Assembly: GCF_001690185.1 (NCBI RefSeq)
Contig: NZ_LZGN01000045.1
Span: forward strand, 1-64,000
Source of the DNA: Gilliamella sp. wkB308
GTDB lineage: Bacteria > Pseudomonadota > Gammaproteobacteria > Enterobacterales > Orbaceae
Length of the DNA: 64,000 nt
Direction: 5' to 3'
Shown: one piece after another, positions 42,823 through 52,376 of the stretch
Layout: every line of letters begins with the position of its first letter
Position numbering within the stretch: position 1 is the stretch's first letter
Notes under the pieces: generated by a model
Told to the model about the DNA's origin: nothing
The model's input: only the letters and a program-made list of their open reading frames with translations
The model's database searches: none
Made by a program: the position numbers and the translations under genes

Positions 42823-44154
42823 ATGAAAATAATCATTATTGGAGCTCAAGCAGCTGGGGCGAGTGCTGCAGCTAAAGCCAAAAGAATAAATCCCAATGCA
42901 ACAATTCGTATCTATGAAAAATCGGATATTGTTTCATTCGGTGCGTGTGGCTTACCTTATTATATTGGCAATCATTTTACTGATGCTAATGAAATGATAT
43001 CCCGAACACCTGAACAATTTCAAAAAGATGGTATTGAGATAAAAACACGACATGAAGTGATATCTGTTGATGTTAAACAAAAAAAATTACTTATTAAAGA
43101 TTTAAATAACGGTGAAAACATTGAAGATAACTATGACAAATTGCTATTTGCTGTAGGCGCAAGTCCTATTATTCCAAATCTGGCTAATGATCAGCTGGAC
43201 AATATTTTTACGTTACGCAATCTTTATGATGGATTAGCAATCAAAGAAGCACTGTCAAAACCGGAATGCAAAAATATTATTGTTGTTGGAGCTGGTTATA
43301 TTGGATTGGAAATAGCCGAATCACTGGTTGCATTAAAAAAGAAAGTAAAATTAATTCAATTAGATAATCGAGTATTAGTCGACGCATTTGATGAGCAACT
43401 TACAGACATTATTCAAGAAAATATTAAGCAACATTGTGACTTACATCTACAAGAAAGTGTCCAAGGCTTTGTTGGTCAAGATAAAGTGACGCAGGTTGTT
43501 ACAAATAAAGGACAATATCCTGCCGATCTGGTCATTATCGCTACCGGCGTTAGACCAAATAGTCAAATCTACAAAAACATTGGCATCAATACCCTAAATA
43601 ATGGTGCTATTATTACCGATGATTTAGGTAGAACAAATATCACTGATATTTATGCCGCTGGAGATTGTGCCACGCTCTTCCATAAAGTCAGCCAAACTAA
43701 GGTCTATATTCCATTAGCAACTGGCGCAAACAAATTGGGGAAAATTGTAGGTGAAAACATTGCAGGTGGCAATTGTCAATTTCCTGGTACGTTAGGCACA
43801 TCAGCACTCCGAATATTTAATATCGAAGCAGGACGAACAGGAATAACTGAAAATGAAGCCATTAAATTAGGTATACCTTATAAAACGGTTTTAGTGAACG
43901 ATAAAAACCATAGTAATTATGTCGAAGGTCAATCACCCGTTACGGCTAAACTTATTTATCATGCTGAAACACGCAAGATTTTGGGGGGACAACTAGTCGG
44001 CGGCAGTGGTTCAGCATTGAGAATAAATGTATTAGCAACAGCAATATGGTCACAAATGAAGATTGACGAACTGACAATGTTAGATTTTCTGTATGCACCA
44101 CCTTTTTCACGGCCTTGGGATATTTTAAATATTGCAGGTTCCATTGCCAAATAG
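42823..44154 (+). CDS. CoA-disulfide reductase / NADH oxidase-like flavoprotein
   Basis: 443-residue FAD- and NAD(P)H-dependent enzyme of the single-cysteine class. The FAD motif is IIIIGAQAAGASAAA (4-18), with the redox cysteine Cys42 in SFGACGLPYYIG. The NAD(P)H Rossmann motif is VVGAGYIGLEIAESL. FAD segment 2 is TNITDIYAAGDCA, and the C-terminal dimer domain carries the YAPPFSRPWD signature. That tail and Cys42 fit CoA-disulfide reductases and water-forming NADH oxidases, and I cannot separate these by eye. No C-terminal rhodanese domain is present. AAGGAG precedes the ATG. A cystine-type transporter lies downstream. Confidence 0.8.
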   Translation: MKIIIIGAQAAGASAAAKAKRINPNATIRIYEKSDIVSFGACGLPYYIGNHFTDANEMISRTPEQFQKDGIEIKTRHEVISVDVKQKKLLIKDLNNGENIEDNYDKLLFAVGASPIIPNLANDQLDNIFTLRNLYDGLAIKEALSKPECKNIIVVGAGYIGLEIAESLVALKKKVKLIQLDNRVLVDAFDEQLTDIIQENIKQHCDLHLQESVQGFVGQDKVTQVVTNKGQYPADLVIIATGVRPNSQIYKNIGINTLNNGAIITDDLGRTNITDIYAAGDCATLFHKVSQTKVYIPLATGANKLGKIVGENIAGGNCQFPGTLGTSALRIFNIEAGRTGITENEAIKLGIPYKTVLVNDKNHSNYVEGQSPVTAKLIYHAETRKILGGQLVGGSGSALRINVLATAIWSQMKIDELTMLDFLYAPPFSRPWDILNIAGSIAK

Positions 44155-44338
44155 AGATGATGAAAAGAGTGTTTACTAATCACTCAAAAATAGTCAATAA
44201 AAAATTAAATTTGTTAATCAACGGCTTTAGTATCAACACAGACACTTAAAGCACTTAACAAATTGATTAATAGATAAAATTAAAACATTATTGATGATTA
44301 TTTAATTATATTTACCCTAAAAAGGGCGAGGATCGATT

Positions 44339-45760
44339 ATGTCAGATGCCATTTTTCACGGGATTTTTTTTGAAAAGTTCCTATCCATTACTCATTACCA
44401 AACATTAATTGGTCTTGGGCTATTACTCATCTGTTTTTTTGTCATAATGAAACCATTACAAGACAAAAAAATTAATTTTTCAGTACGCATGTTAGTTGGC
44501 TTGATACTAGGTGCGGTTCTTGGTCTGGGAATCCAATGGTCGGCAGGTTTTCCTAAAAGTTCAACGGTTTGGATGCAAGAGATTGCAACATGGTATGGTC
44601 TTTTTGGGCGTGCCTTTATTGCCTTTATACGTATGCTAGTGATTCCACTGGTATTTGTCTCAATTGTTAAAGTTATTATTGATTTTTCGGGAAAAAAGAA
44701 TTTGCCTCAAATTGCATTCCGTGGAATTTTTTGGTTACTTTTCACAACGGCAATCGCTTGTATAGTCGGCATTGTATTAGCTAACGTGTTTGAACTTGGT
44801 GAAATAAGTTCACAATCAGTACATCAAGCTCAAGCTAAACACTATACCAATATTATTGATACCTTTGTTAATCTGATTCCTAGCAATATTATCGGTGCCA
44901 TGGCAAAAGAAAATATTGTAGGATTAGTTATCTTTTCAGCATTAATGGGGCTTGCTGCCAATAGAATGGAAAAGAAAAACCCTCAACCGATCGCCTTGTT
45001 TAAAACATTTATTGAAGCGTTATATAAAATTGTTATGTCAATTGCAATGACCATTATTAAATATATGCCGTATGCCGTCATTGCCTTACTTGCCCGTACA
45101 ATCATATCAAATGGTATTCCTGCAATTATTGAAGTATCAAGTTTTGTTGCAGCGGTTTATATTGCAACTCTCATTATGCTTGTCGTACATGTACTAATTG
45201 TCTTAATTCATGGTATTTCACCAGTAATGTTTATCAAAAAAGCATTAGGAACATGGTTATTAGCTTTCACAAGCCGCTCGTCAGTGGGCACCTTACCGAT
45301 GACTATTTCAACATTAACCGTCAGAATGGGCGTCAACACCGGTACAGCAAACTTAGTTGGCTCGCTGGGTAGCACCATGGGTATGAATGGTTGTGCTGGA
45401 TTTTTTCCTGCGTTATTAGCGGTAATGGTCGCCCATATGGTTGGAATAGATACCAATATTCAATTTTACATTATGCTTGTAATAGTCGTTGTCATTGGTT
45501 CAATAGGAATCGCAGGTATTCCAGGGACAGCAACCGTAGCTGCGACAGTGGTTTTATCTGGAATGGGAATGGTCGAATACTTCCCATTAATTGGTATGGT
45601 ACTCGCTGTCGATCCAATTATTGATATGGCTCGAACGTTAGCTAATGTTTCAGGTGCGATGACCGCAGCGGTTGCCACTGATCGTGAAGTAGGATTGATG
45701 AATATGAATGTCTTTAACGATCCGAATGTCACTTTGGATAATGACAATGCAGAAGCTTAA
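44339..45760 (+). CDS. tcyP: Dicarboxylate/amino acid:cation symporter, TcyP-like (L-cystine)
   Basis: 473-residue DAACS-family transporter with about eight membrane helices plus re-entrant loops. It has the serine-rich loop FTSRSSVGTLPMTIS, an NMGGTA-equivalent GSTMGMNGCAGFF and a late VDPIIDMARTLANVSGAM helix. The extended N-terminus and length resemble the E. coli TcyP/YdjN cystine importer more than GltP or DctA. Substrate remains inferred. GGGCGAGG sits before the ATG. Followed by a strong terminator shared with galU. Confidence 0.75.
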   Translation: MSDAIFHGIFFEKFLSITHYQTLIGLGLLLICFFVIMKPLQDKKINFSVRMLVGLILGAVLGLGIQWSAGFPKSSTVWMQEIATWYGLFGRAFIAFIRMLVIPLVFVSIVKVIIDFSGKKNLPQIAFRGIFWLLFTTAIACIVGIVLANVFELGEISSQSVHQAQAKHYTNIIDTFVNLIPSNIIGAMAKENIVGLVIFSALMGLAANRMEKKNPQPIALFKTFIEALYKIVMSIAMTIIKYMPYAVIALLARTIISNGIPAIIEVSSFVAAVYIATLIMLVVHVLIVLIHGISPVMFIKKALGTWLLAFTSRSSVGTLPMTISTLTVRMGVNTGTANLVGSLGSTMGMNGCAGFFPALLAVMVAHMVGIDTNIQFYIMLVIVVVIGSIGIAGIPGTATVAATVVLSGMGMVEYFPLIGMVLAVDPIIDMARTLANVSGAMTAAVATDREVGLMNMNVFNDPNVTLDNDNAEA

Positions 45761-45785
45761 GCAACAATAATATAAATTCAATGAT

Positions 45786-45813
45786 AAAAAGGACGCGATT
45801 AAGCGTCCTTTTT
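45786..45813. terminator. Bidirectional terminator between tcyP and galU
   Basis: AAAAAGGACGC/GCGTCCTTTTT stem of 11 pairs, loop GATTAA, followed by T residues rightward and, on the other strand, also ending in a run of T. It lies between convergent genes. Confidence 0.9.
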
Positions 45814-45839
45814 TAGGTTAATAAAACAATACAAACCAA

Positions 45840-46754
45840 TTAAAGTGATTTCAACCAATCTGAAACATCTTTACCTAATGTTTTGTGACGCATGGCATAT
45901 TGAACAAACGTTTGTATATAACCAAGTTTATTGCCACAATCATGACTTTGTCCTTTAATACAGTACGCATCGACAGGCTCTTCTTCAAGCAACATTGCAA
46001 TGCCATCAGTTAATTGAATTTCACCGCCAGCACCTAATGGCGTTTTAGCAAGTAATGGCCAAATTTTCTCAGATAATACATAACGCCCAACGACAGACTG
46101 ATTTGATGGCGCATCCTCAACCGATGGTTTTTCAACCACACTATACATCTGTTCCACATTCCCTGCGGAAAGTTCTTCACCACGGCAATCGACAATACCA
46201 TATGAAGACACTAATTCCTTAGGCACAGGTTCAACCATAATTTGACTATGTTTAGTTTCGTGATAATTATGAATCATAGCAGCTAAATTATCACAAGTTA
46301 GATCGCTTTCATATTCATCAATAATCACATCCGGTAATACTACTGCAAAAGGTTCATCACCCACTAAAGGATAGGCACATAAAACAGCGTGACCAAGCCC
46401 TTTAGCTAAACCTTGACGAACACTTGTTATCGTTACATGTTTAGGAAGTATACTTTGTACTTCTTGCAACAATTGACGCTTCACCCGTGCTTCTAACATG
46501 GCTTCTAATTCAAAGCTGGTATCGAAATGGTTTTCAATTGAATTTTTGGATGAATGCGTAACAAAAATGATTTCGGTAATACCTGCTGCAATACATTCAT
46601 TAACCACATATTGAATAAGTGGTTTATCCACAACAGGTAACATTTCTTTAGGAATTGCTTTAGTTGCAGGTAACATGCGCGTTCCTAGACCAGCAACAGG
46701 GATAACCGCTTTTTTTACTTTACCCTTAAGGGAATTTTCAAAATTAAATGACAT
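45840..46754 (-). CDS. galU: UTP-glucose-1-phosphate uridylyltransferase
   Basis: Makes UDP-glucose for LPS, glycogen-type or trehalose-type sugars. 304 residues with the nucleotidyltransferase signature [20 protein letters not shown] and later EKPSVEDAP and [11 protein letters not shown] use the ATG at 46754, where GAGGA is six bases upstream; an ATG two codons earlier abuts the ribosome site. A 750-base gap with no gene other than a stem-loop lies upstream. Confidence 0.96.
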   Translation of the reverse strand: MSFNFENSLKGKVKKAVIPVAGLGTRMLPATKAIPKEMLPVVDKPLIQYVVNECIAAGITEIIFVTHSSKNSIENHFDTSFELEAMLEARVKRQLLQEVQSILPKHVTITSVRQGLAKGLGHAVLCAYPLVGDEPFAVVLPDVIIDEYESDLTCDNLAAMIHNYHETKHSQIMVEPVPKELVSSYGIVDCRGEELSAGNVEQMYSVVEKPSVEDAPSNQSVVGRYVLSEKIWPLLAKTPLGAGGEIQLTDGIAMLLEEEPVDAYCIKGQSHDCGNKLGYIQTFVQYAMRHKTLGKDVSDWLKSL

Positions 46755-46760
46755 AATCAT

Positions 46761-47400
46761 TCCTCAAAAAATTTAACGGCTAATACTATCATAATTTGCT
46801 TCCGTTGGACGACCATTAATAAATGGGATTTTTAACTCTCACAGACTTTAACATAGAAAGTATCAAAATAAGTATATGAATAAATGCTCTCTACATCTTT
46901 TTTCGATCAAACTGGTCTAAAAAATTGAACCAATAAATTTTGGTATAGACCATGATCGCCAACGATAAAAATAGTATTGATAATCTGTAAAAAACGAATG
47001 CGTTAACAAATTTATATTGTTTTATAAAATAAGTAAGTTAGATAGATGTTTATAACAATTAACAACCAATTCCCAATTAGTTTAGATAAGAACAACTTAT
47101 CAATATATAAAATATAATGATTTGAATTACTATAAACAAATTCTTCCTAAAAACAGTGAAAACATCATATGTAATCAATCATAAAGTTAATAACCAACAA
47201 AAAATAAGTTAAAAAATACCAATGGTGACTACAATGCTCCATTCTAATCCTGACAATTTTTTTGTATTAGTATTAGCTTGTCCCAATTTAATAAATTATA
47301 AAAAATCATTTTATGTAAATATTCATTTCAAACAGAGAAAAACTAAGATATGAAGTAATATGAATTAATATATATTATTAAATATCTAACTCTTACTTGA
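46761..47400. other. Long gene-poor region upstream of galU
   Basis: 640 very AT-rich bases without a credible open frame on either strand and with no tRNA-like sequence. The only strong structure is the stem-loop at 46904-46958. The galU promoter must lie here, but no clear -35/-10 pair is visible. It may hold a small RNA or decayed sequence. Confidence 0.5.
46904..46958. other. Large nested stem-loop of unknown function
   Basis: CGATCA (46904-46909) pairs with TGATCG (46953-46958). After a 3-base bulge TGGTCTA (46913-46919) pairs with TAGACCA (46946-46952). Inside, ACCAA (46929-46933) can pair with TTGGT. There is no U-run on either side, so it is not an ordinary terminator. It could be an operator pair, part of a galU 5' leader, or a small RNA. 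Confidence 0.5.
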
Positions 47401-47402
47401 TT

Positions 47403-47439
47403 AAAAGCACAGCTCGTCAAGTTGACGAACTGTGCTTTT
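47403..47439 (-). terminator. Terminator after the entericidin-like gene
   Basis: A long hairpin: AAAAGCACAG/CTGTGCTTTT outer stem (10 pairs), C-A mismatch, TCGTCA/TGACGA inner stem and a 3-base loop. It lies about 75 bases after the lipoprotein stop. The leftward strand ends in TTTTAATCAAG. Confidence 0.75.
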
Positions 47440-47511
47440 ATAAGAAAAATAGATTTATTTTAGAAGTAAATGTAAATGATAAATTATGTATATTTCGACT
47501 CACTGCTCCAT

Positions 47512-47661
47512 TTATAATCTATCGCTCACTTCATCAGCCGTATGGGTAATTGCTTTACCACCAGATTGAACATCTTTACCTACACCACTTACCGTATTAC
47601 AACCCACGACAAATGTTGCCATAACTAACCCCAGCATTAACATTAACATTTTTCGGAACAT
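47512..47661 (-). CDS. ecnB: Entericidin-like small lipoprotein
   Basis: A 49-residue gene, read directly from the minus strand. Signal peptide MFRKMLMLMLGLVMATFVV, lipobox VVGC with Cys21, then NTVSGVGKDVQSGGKAIT, which matches the CNTxxGxGxDxxxxGxAI core of EcnA/EcnB. GAGGAG lies nine bases upstream of the ATG. It starts 29 bases after the tyrB stop, so it is probably cotranscribed with tyrB, unlike the groEL-linked ecnAB of E. coli. Whether it acts as antidote (A) or toxin (B) type is not decidable. A-type proteins are usually shorter. Confidence 0.82.
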   Translation of the reverse strand: MFRKMLMLMLGLVMATFVVGCNTVSGVGKDVQSGGKAITHTADEVSDRL

Positions 47662-47690
47662 ATTAAATACTCCTCTAATTAATTACATGG

Positions 47691-48884
47691 TTATTTTAAT
47701 GTAGCAAACGCTTCTGCTACTCGATGAATATTATGGTGATTTAAACCCGCCACACACATCCGTCCACTGCCCACCAAATAAACAGCAAAGTTATTTTTTA
47801 AATGTGTGACTTGTTCTTGAGAAAATCCAGTATAACTAAACATACCTCGCTGTTTGATCAGATAATCAAAATTGTTTTCGGGTACTAATTTATTCAGTAA
47901 TTCAACAAGCTTTATTCGCATTGAGATAATACGTTCACGCATTGCAGTAACTTCATTAATCCATTGGGCTTTGAGTTCAACATTATTCAAAACATGACTA
48001 ACAATATGAGCACCATAGGCTGCAGGACTTGAATAATTTCGACGTACAGTTGCTTGAAGTTGACCAAGTACACGATGAGCAACTTCGCTGTTATCACATA
48101 AAACGGATAAACCACCCACTCTTTCACCATATAACGAAAATGTTTTTGAAAAAGAGTTACACACAAAACCACATATCCCTAACTCTGCCACTCGTCTAAT
48201 TGCATATGCATCATCTTCGATACTCTTACCAAATCCCTGATAAGCAATATCCATAAAGGGGATAAGATCGCGTGTTTTTAATATATCTATAACCTGATCC
48301 CACTGTGCATGGGTTAAATCGGCACCGGTTGGATTATGACAACAAGGGTGTAGCAAAACAATACTTTTAGCCGGTAATTGATGTAATGTCTCAAGCATTG
48401 CATCAAACTTAACACCGCAAGTTTGTGAATCAAAATACGGATATTTATTTACCTTAAATCCGGCACCATGAAAAATATCTATATGATTTTCCCATGTTGG
48501 ATCACTGACCCAAACTTCTGATTTTGGAAAATAACGAAATAAAAAATCAGCGCCTATTTTTAATGCGCCTGAACCGCCTAAAGTCTGTATGGTTGCAATG
48601 CGTTTATCTTTAAGAGCGCTGTGTGCTTCACCAAATAATAAACATTGAATAGCTCGACAATAATCAGGTAATCCACTCATCGGTAAATAAAGTGATGCAG
48701 TTTTATCGTTTCGATAGATAAAATCCCGTGCAGCTTTTACACATGCTAATTGAGGTACAACACTGTTTTCATCATAATAATAACCGATACTTAAATTTGT
48801 TTTATTCATTCGGTTATCCTGAATAAACTCAGCAACTAATGATAAAATAGGATCCCCTGCATACGACTCAACTTTTTCAAACAT
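47691..48884 (-). CDS. tyrB: Aromatic amino acid aminotransferase
   Basis: PLP-dependent class I transaminase for the last step of tyrosine and phenylalanine synthesis, also acting on aspartate and leucine precursors. 397 residues, equal to E. coli TyrB. The PLP lysine is in [16 protein letters not shown]. The long block [18 protein letters not shown] followed by RGMFSYTG fits TyrB better than AspC. The family position of the start [13 protein letters not shown] is conserved. A TyrR-box-like site lies upstream and a small lipoprotein gene just downstream. Confidence 0.9.
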   Translation of the reverse strand: MFEKVESYAGDPILSLVAEFIQDNRMNKTNLSIGYYYDENSVVPQLACVKAARDFIYRNDKTASLYLPMSGLPDYCRAIQCLLFGEAHSALKDKRIATIQTLGGSGALKIGADFLFRYFPKSEVWVSDPTWENHIDIFHGAGFKVNKYPYFDSQTCGVKFDAMLETLHQLPAKSIVLLHPCCHNPTGADLTHAQWDQVIDILKTRDLIPFMDIAYQGFGKSIEDDAYAIRRVAELGICGFVCNSFSKTFSLYGERVGGLSVLCDNSEVAHRVLGQLQATVRRNYSSPAAYGAHIVSHVLNNVELKAQWINEVTAMRERIISMRIKLVELLNKLVPENNFDYLIKQRGMFSYTGFSQEQVTHLKNNFAVYLVGSGRMCVAGLNHHNIHRVAEAFATLK

Positions 48885-48959
48885 ATTTGCAACCTAATTA
48901 CACGGCAATTAACGATAAATAATTGTAGATTATTGCATCAACTCAATCGGCAATCAATC

Positions 48960-48977
48960 ATTAAATAGAAGTTTACA
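48960..48977 (-). promoter_or_regulatory. TyrR-box-like operator upstream of tyrB
   Basis: On the minus strand TGTAAA-CTTCTA-TTTAAT resembles the TyrR box TGTAAA-N6-TTTACA in 10 of 12 conserved bases. It lies about 75 bases upstream of the tyrB start. TyrR represses tyrB in E. coli; regulation here is inferred. Confidence 0.45.
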
Positions 48978-49173
48978 CGTTCTGGGTATTATTAATTATT
49001 TACTTGAATGATAAATGTCAACAAAGATAAATATGGCAAGGCTTAAATGATAAAATTTTTTTAGATATTGCTGATCATAAAAGATGTTTGTCCCCCTAAA
49101 CGAGTATACTAACTACCTTATAGGATTATCTAAACAAAGCGAAAATGAAGAGCAAAAATTCATGTAATAAAAA

Positions 49174-49192
49174 GTAGTCACCAAGTGACTAC
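49174..49192 (-). terminator. Terminator of ridA
   Basis: Perfect 8-bp stem GTAGTCAC/GTGACTAC with a 3-base loop; on the leftward transcript it is followed by TTTTTATT. It lies about 115 bases after the ridA stop. Confidence 0.75.
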
Positions 49193-49306
49193 ACCAATTC
49201 GATTTGACGCAATAGGCATAAATCCAAAATCTTTAAGTGTAAAAGATGTATTGCGTTTAATTTAAAAGCATAAACTTTTTAAATAACTCATTGCTAAAAC
49301 ATGCGT

Positions 49307-49690
49307 TTATTTTACCGCAATGACTTCAATTTCAACCTTAGCATCTTTGGGTATTCTGGCAACTTGTACGCAAGAACGAGCAGGAAACCCAGCATGATGT
49401 TCTGTAAAAAAGGCTTCATAAATTGCATTAACAGCCGCAAAATCATTCATATCAGCTAAAAAAATGGTGGTTTTAACGATATCACTAACTTGATAACCCG
49501 CCGCCGTGATAATAGCTTTTACATTTGCTAAACTTTGTTTAGCTTGTTCTTTAACACAATCTGACATTTTACCGGTAACTGGATCTAACGGTATTTGTCC
49601 TGATGCAAATAACATATTGCCCAAATCAACGCCTTGTACATAAGGTCCTATTGCAGCGGGTGCGTTATCTGTATTAATGATTTTTTTCAT
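49307..49690 (-). CDS. ridA: 2-iminobutanoate/2-iminopropanoate deaminase
   Basis: Hydrolyses reactive enamine/imine products of PLP dehydratases, protecting PLP enzymes. 127 residues with the family core NAPAAIGPYVQG, SGQIPLDP and the catalytic arginine in FPARSCVQVARIPKDAKVEIE. The start is the ATG at 49690, preceded by AAAGGAG; a longer in-frame reading adds seven residues upstream of that ribosome site. Confidence 0.95.
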   Translation of the reverse strand: MKKIINTDNAPAAIGPYVQGVDLGNMLFASGQIPLDPVTGKMSDCVKEQAKQSLANVKAIITAAGYQVSDIVKTTIFLADMNDFAAVNAIYEAFFTEHHAGFPARSCVQVARIPKDAKVEIEVIAVK

Positions 49691-49875
49691 ATCAATATCT
49701 CCTTTAATCATCTGCCCTTGCTAAAAAAATAAAGGGAGAATGTTATGCATAGTTAATTTTCAACATTTGAACAGGAACACTATTTAGTGTCAAGTAAGAA
49801 CAAAATTATGATCATGGGACTTCTTAAGATTTTCTGTTATGATAATCACAATTTTTTTGTTTATTGAGAGTTAAC

Positions 49876-51243
49876 ATGTTTGAGAATTTAACCGACCGTT
49901 TATCGCAGACATTCCGTAATATCAGTGGTCGAGGACGACTGTCTGAAGATAATATTAAAGAAGCACTACGTGATGTACGTATGGCATTACTTGAAGCCGA
50001 CGTAGCACTTCCTGTTGTACGTGAATTTATTAATCAAGTAAAAGAAAAAGCCGTTGGTCTGGACGTTTCTAAAAGCTTAACACCGGGTCAAGAATTTATC
50101 AAAATAGTTCAGGCTGAACTTACATCGGCTATGGGTGAAGTTAATAGCACCCTAAATCTGGCAACACAGCCCCCAGCTGTTATTTTAATGGCTGGCTTGC
50201 AAGGGGCAGGTAAAACCACCAGCGTCGCTAAATTAGCTAAATTTTTAAAAGAAAAGCAAAAAAAGAAAGTGCTGGTTGTGTCTGCTGACGTCTATCGACC
50301 TGCTGCAATTAAACAGTTAGAAACACTTGCAAAAGCTATTGATGTTGAGTTTTTCCCATCGGATATTCATGAAAAACCAGTGAATATTGTTAATAAAGCC
50401 ATTTCTCACGCTAAACTTCAGTTCTTCGATGTGTTAATTGTCGATACAGCGGGACGCTTACATATTGATAGCAACATGATGGATGAAATCAAAGAACTAC
50501 ATCAGGCTATCAATCCAATCGAAACGTTATTTGTTGTTGATGCAATGACAGGGCAAGATGCCGCCAATACAGCAAAAGCCTTCAATGATGCCTTGCCACT
50601 TACCGGTGTGATTTTAACCAAGGTGGATGGTGATGCCCGTGGTGGTGCGGCATTATCAATTCGTCATATTACGGGTAAACCGATTAAATTCTTAGGAATG
50701 GGAGAAAAAACAGATGCTTTAGAGCCATTCTTCCCAGATCGTATTGCTTCACGAATTTTAGGTATGGGAGATGTCATTTCCTTAATCGAAGAATTGCAAC
50801 AAAATGTTGATCGTGAAAAAGCAGAAAAAATTGCCAAGAAGTTAAAAAAAGGTGACAAGTTCGATTTTAACGATTTCCAAGATCAACTTAGACAGATGCG
50901 CAATATGGGTGGAATGGGAGCAATGTTGGCAAAACTTCCTGGTGCAGGGCAGCTACCTGAACACATTAAAGCGCAAATGGACGATAAAATCACCATTAAA
51001 ATGGAAGCGATTATTAGTTCAATGACGTTAAAAGAAAGAGCCAATCCTGAAATCATCAAAGGATCTCGAAAACGTCGAATTGCAAATGGTTCAGGTACTC
51101 AAGTACAAGACGTCAACAAACTACTTAAACAGTTTGAAGATATGCAAAAAATGATGAAGAAAATGAAGGGCGGCGGCATGATGAAAATGATGCGCCAAAT
51201 GAAAGGACTTATGGGCGGCGGAATGGGCTTCCCCCACCGCTAA
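49876..51243 (+). CDS. ffh: Signal recognition particle protein Ffh
   Basis: SRP54 GTPase that binds 4.5S RNA and signal sequences and docks with FtsY. 455 residues (E. coli 453). N domain (about 1-85), G domain with GLQGAGKTTSVAKL, DTAGRLH and TKVDGDARGG, then the methionine-rich M domain (about 300-455). The M domain ends in repeated MMKMMRQMK-type sequence. The start MFENLTDRLSQTF at 49876 matches the family, with GAGAG upstream; a four-residue longer reading from TTG is rejected. Confidence 0.97.
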   Translation: MFENLTDRLSQTFRNISGRGRLSEDNIKEALRDVRMALLEADVALPVVREFINQVKEKAVGLDVSKSLTPGQEFIKIVQAELTSAMGEVNSTLNLATQPPAVILMAGLQGAGKTTSVAKLAKFLKEKQKKKVLVVSADVYRPAAIKQLETLAKAIDVEFFPSDIHEKPVNIVNKAISHAKLQFFDVLIVDTAGRLHIDSNMMDEIKELHQAINPIETLFVVDAMTGQDAANTAKAFNDALPLTGVILTKVDGDARGGAALSIRHITGKPIKFLGMGEKTDALEPFFPDRIASRILGMGDVISLIEELQQNVDREKAEKIAKKLKKGDKFDFNDFQDQLRQMRNMGGMGAMLAKLPGAGQLPEHIKAQMDDKITIKMEAIISSMTLKERANPEIIKGSRKRRIANGSGTQVQDVNKLLKQFEDMQKMMKKMKGGGMMKMMRQMKGLMGGGMGFPHR

Positions 51244-51259
51244 TAAGCTGATATCAACT

Positions 51260-51293
51260 CGCTTGTTATACTTTAAACAAGGTATAACAAGCG
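51260..51293. terminator. Bidirectional hairpin between ffh and rhtA
   Basis: A 12-bp perfect stem CGCTTGTTATAC/GTATAACAAGCG with a 10-base loop between convergent genes. Neither side has a long U-run, so it may rely on Rho or act mainly as a 3' barrier. Confidence 0.6.
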
Positions 51294-51342
51294 ATATTTA
51301 CACGAGCATTGCGCATTAATCTGTGTAATACTGGTGAAAATG

Positions 51343-52209
51343 TTAGGGATTAACCGATTTAATTTTAGTTGGTCGGCTCATTGTCAATACTGTACCGATT
51401 GATGAAACAATAATAAATGTAATGGCTAACCATTGATAACGCGTTAATTGCTCTTGCAAAACAATGAAGCCAGACAGAGCAGCAAAAACCGGCGACAAAC
51501 TCATTAATGTACTAAATGTTTGAGCGGGTAATCTTGGCAACGCTATCATATCTAATCCATAAGGAATGGCCGACGCCAATAATGAAACCACAAACACTAA
51601 AGGAAGATGTTCCAAAGAAAACATAGCACTCCCACTATCCCACACACCGATAGGAAATACAAATAAAGACGCTATTAAAGACCCTATCGCAACACTTGAT
51701 GAACCATATAATGCCCCAGCTTTACGCCCAAAGACAATATAACATGCCCAACCTGAACCGGCTAATAATGCCATTAAAATGCCAATGGGATCTAAATCCC
51801 CAGAAGCTTGATGAATAGGTAAAAGTATTGCAAGCCCGATAACCGCAACGCCTAACCAAATAAAATCAACTAACCGACGCGAATAACACATTGCGACAAC
51901 TATCGGTCCAGTAAGTTCTATTGCAACGGTAATACCAAGCGGAATTCTGGCGATAGCACTATAAAAAGCCAAATTCATGCAACCGGTTGCTAAGCCATAT
52001 AAAAATACATACTTAAAAGCTTGTTTAGTAATGGGTTTACGCCATGGTTTAAAAATAATGATAAGCATCAAGGATGAAAAAGTTAATCGCCAAGCAGTCA
52101 TCCCTTCAGGGCCTATGAACGGAAAAAGATATTTGGCCATAGATGCACTTGATTGTAACGAAATCATAGAAATAAAAATAATAAAGACCGGCCAAGATCG
52201 TTTAAACAT
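51343..52209 (-). CDS. rhtA: Threonine/homoserine exporter RhtA
   Basis: 288-residue EamA-type exporter with about ten membrane helices in two repeats. SLQSSASMAKYLFPFIG and SRRLVDFIWLGVAV, and later VAIGSLIASLFVFPIG, align with E. coli RhtA (295). It is expected to export threonine, homoserine and related amino acids from the cytoplasm. Single gene between ffh and ispB. Confidence 0.87.
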   Translation of the reverse strand: MFKRSWPVFIIFISMISLQSSASMAKYLFPFIGPEGMTAWRLTFSSLMLIIIFKPWRKPITKQAFKYVFLYGLATGCMNLAFYSAIARIPLGITVAIELTGPIVVAMCYSRRLVDFIWLGVAVIGLAILLPIHQASGDLDPIGILMALLAGSGWACYIVFGRKAGALYGSSSVAIGSLIASLFVFPIGVWDSGSAMFSLEHLPLVFVVSLLASAIPYGLDMIALPRLPAQTFSTLMSLSPVFAALSGFIVLQEQLTRYQWLAITFIIVSSIGTVLTMSRPTKIKSVNP

Positions 52210-52376
52210 ACCTAATTACCTTGTTAATATAATCAGAAAAAATTGCTCGTCATTTCACAACATACGATGAAAACTAAAAAATCAATTTTTGATCATTGCT
52301 AATGATGATTTAATATAAAATGTCCATATAAGTACGAGTATGAATATTTTCAATTCATACTTCGATTTAACTCCTG

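Larger units (their letters stand above)
48885..49306. other. Intergenic region between ridA and tyrB
   Basis: 422 bases. It contains, from right to left: a ridA terminator (49174-49192), a perfect TTGACA hexamer on the minus strand at 49016-49021 (possible tyrB -35, no convincing -10), and a TyrR-box-like site (48960-48977). No coding gene is supported. Confidence 0.55.
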
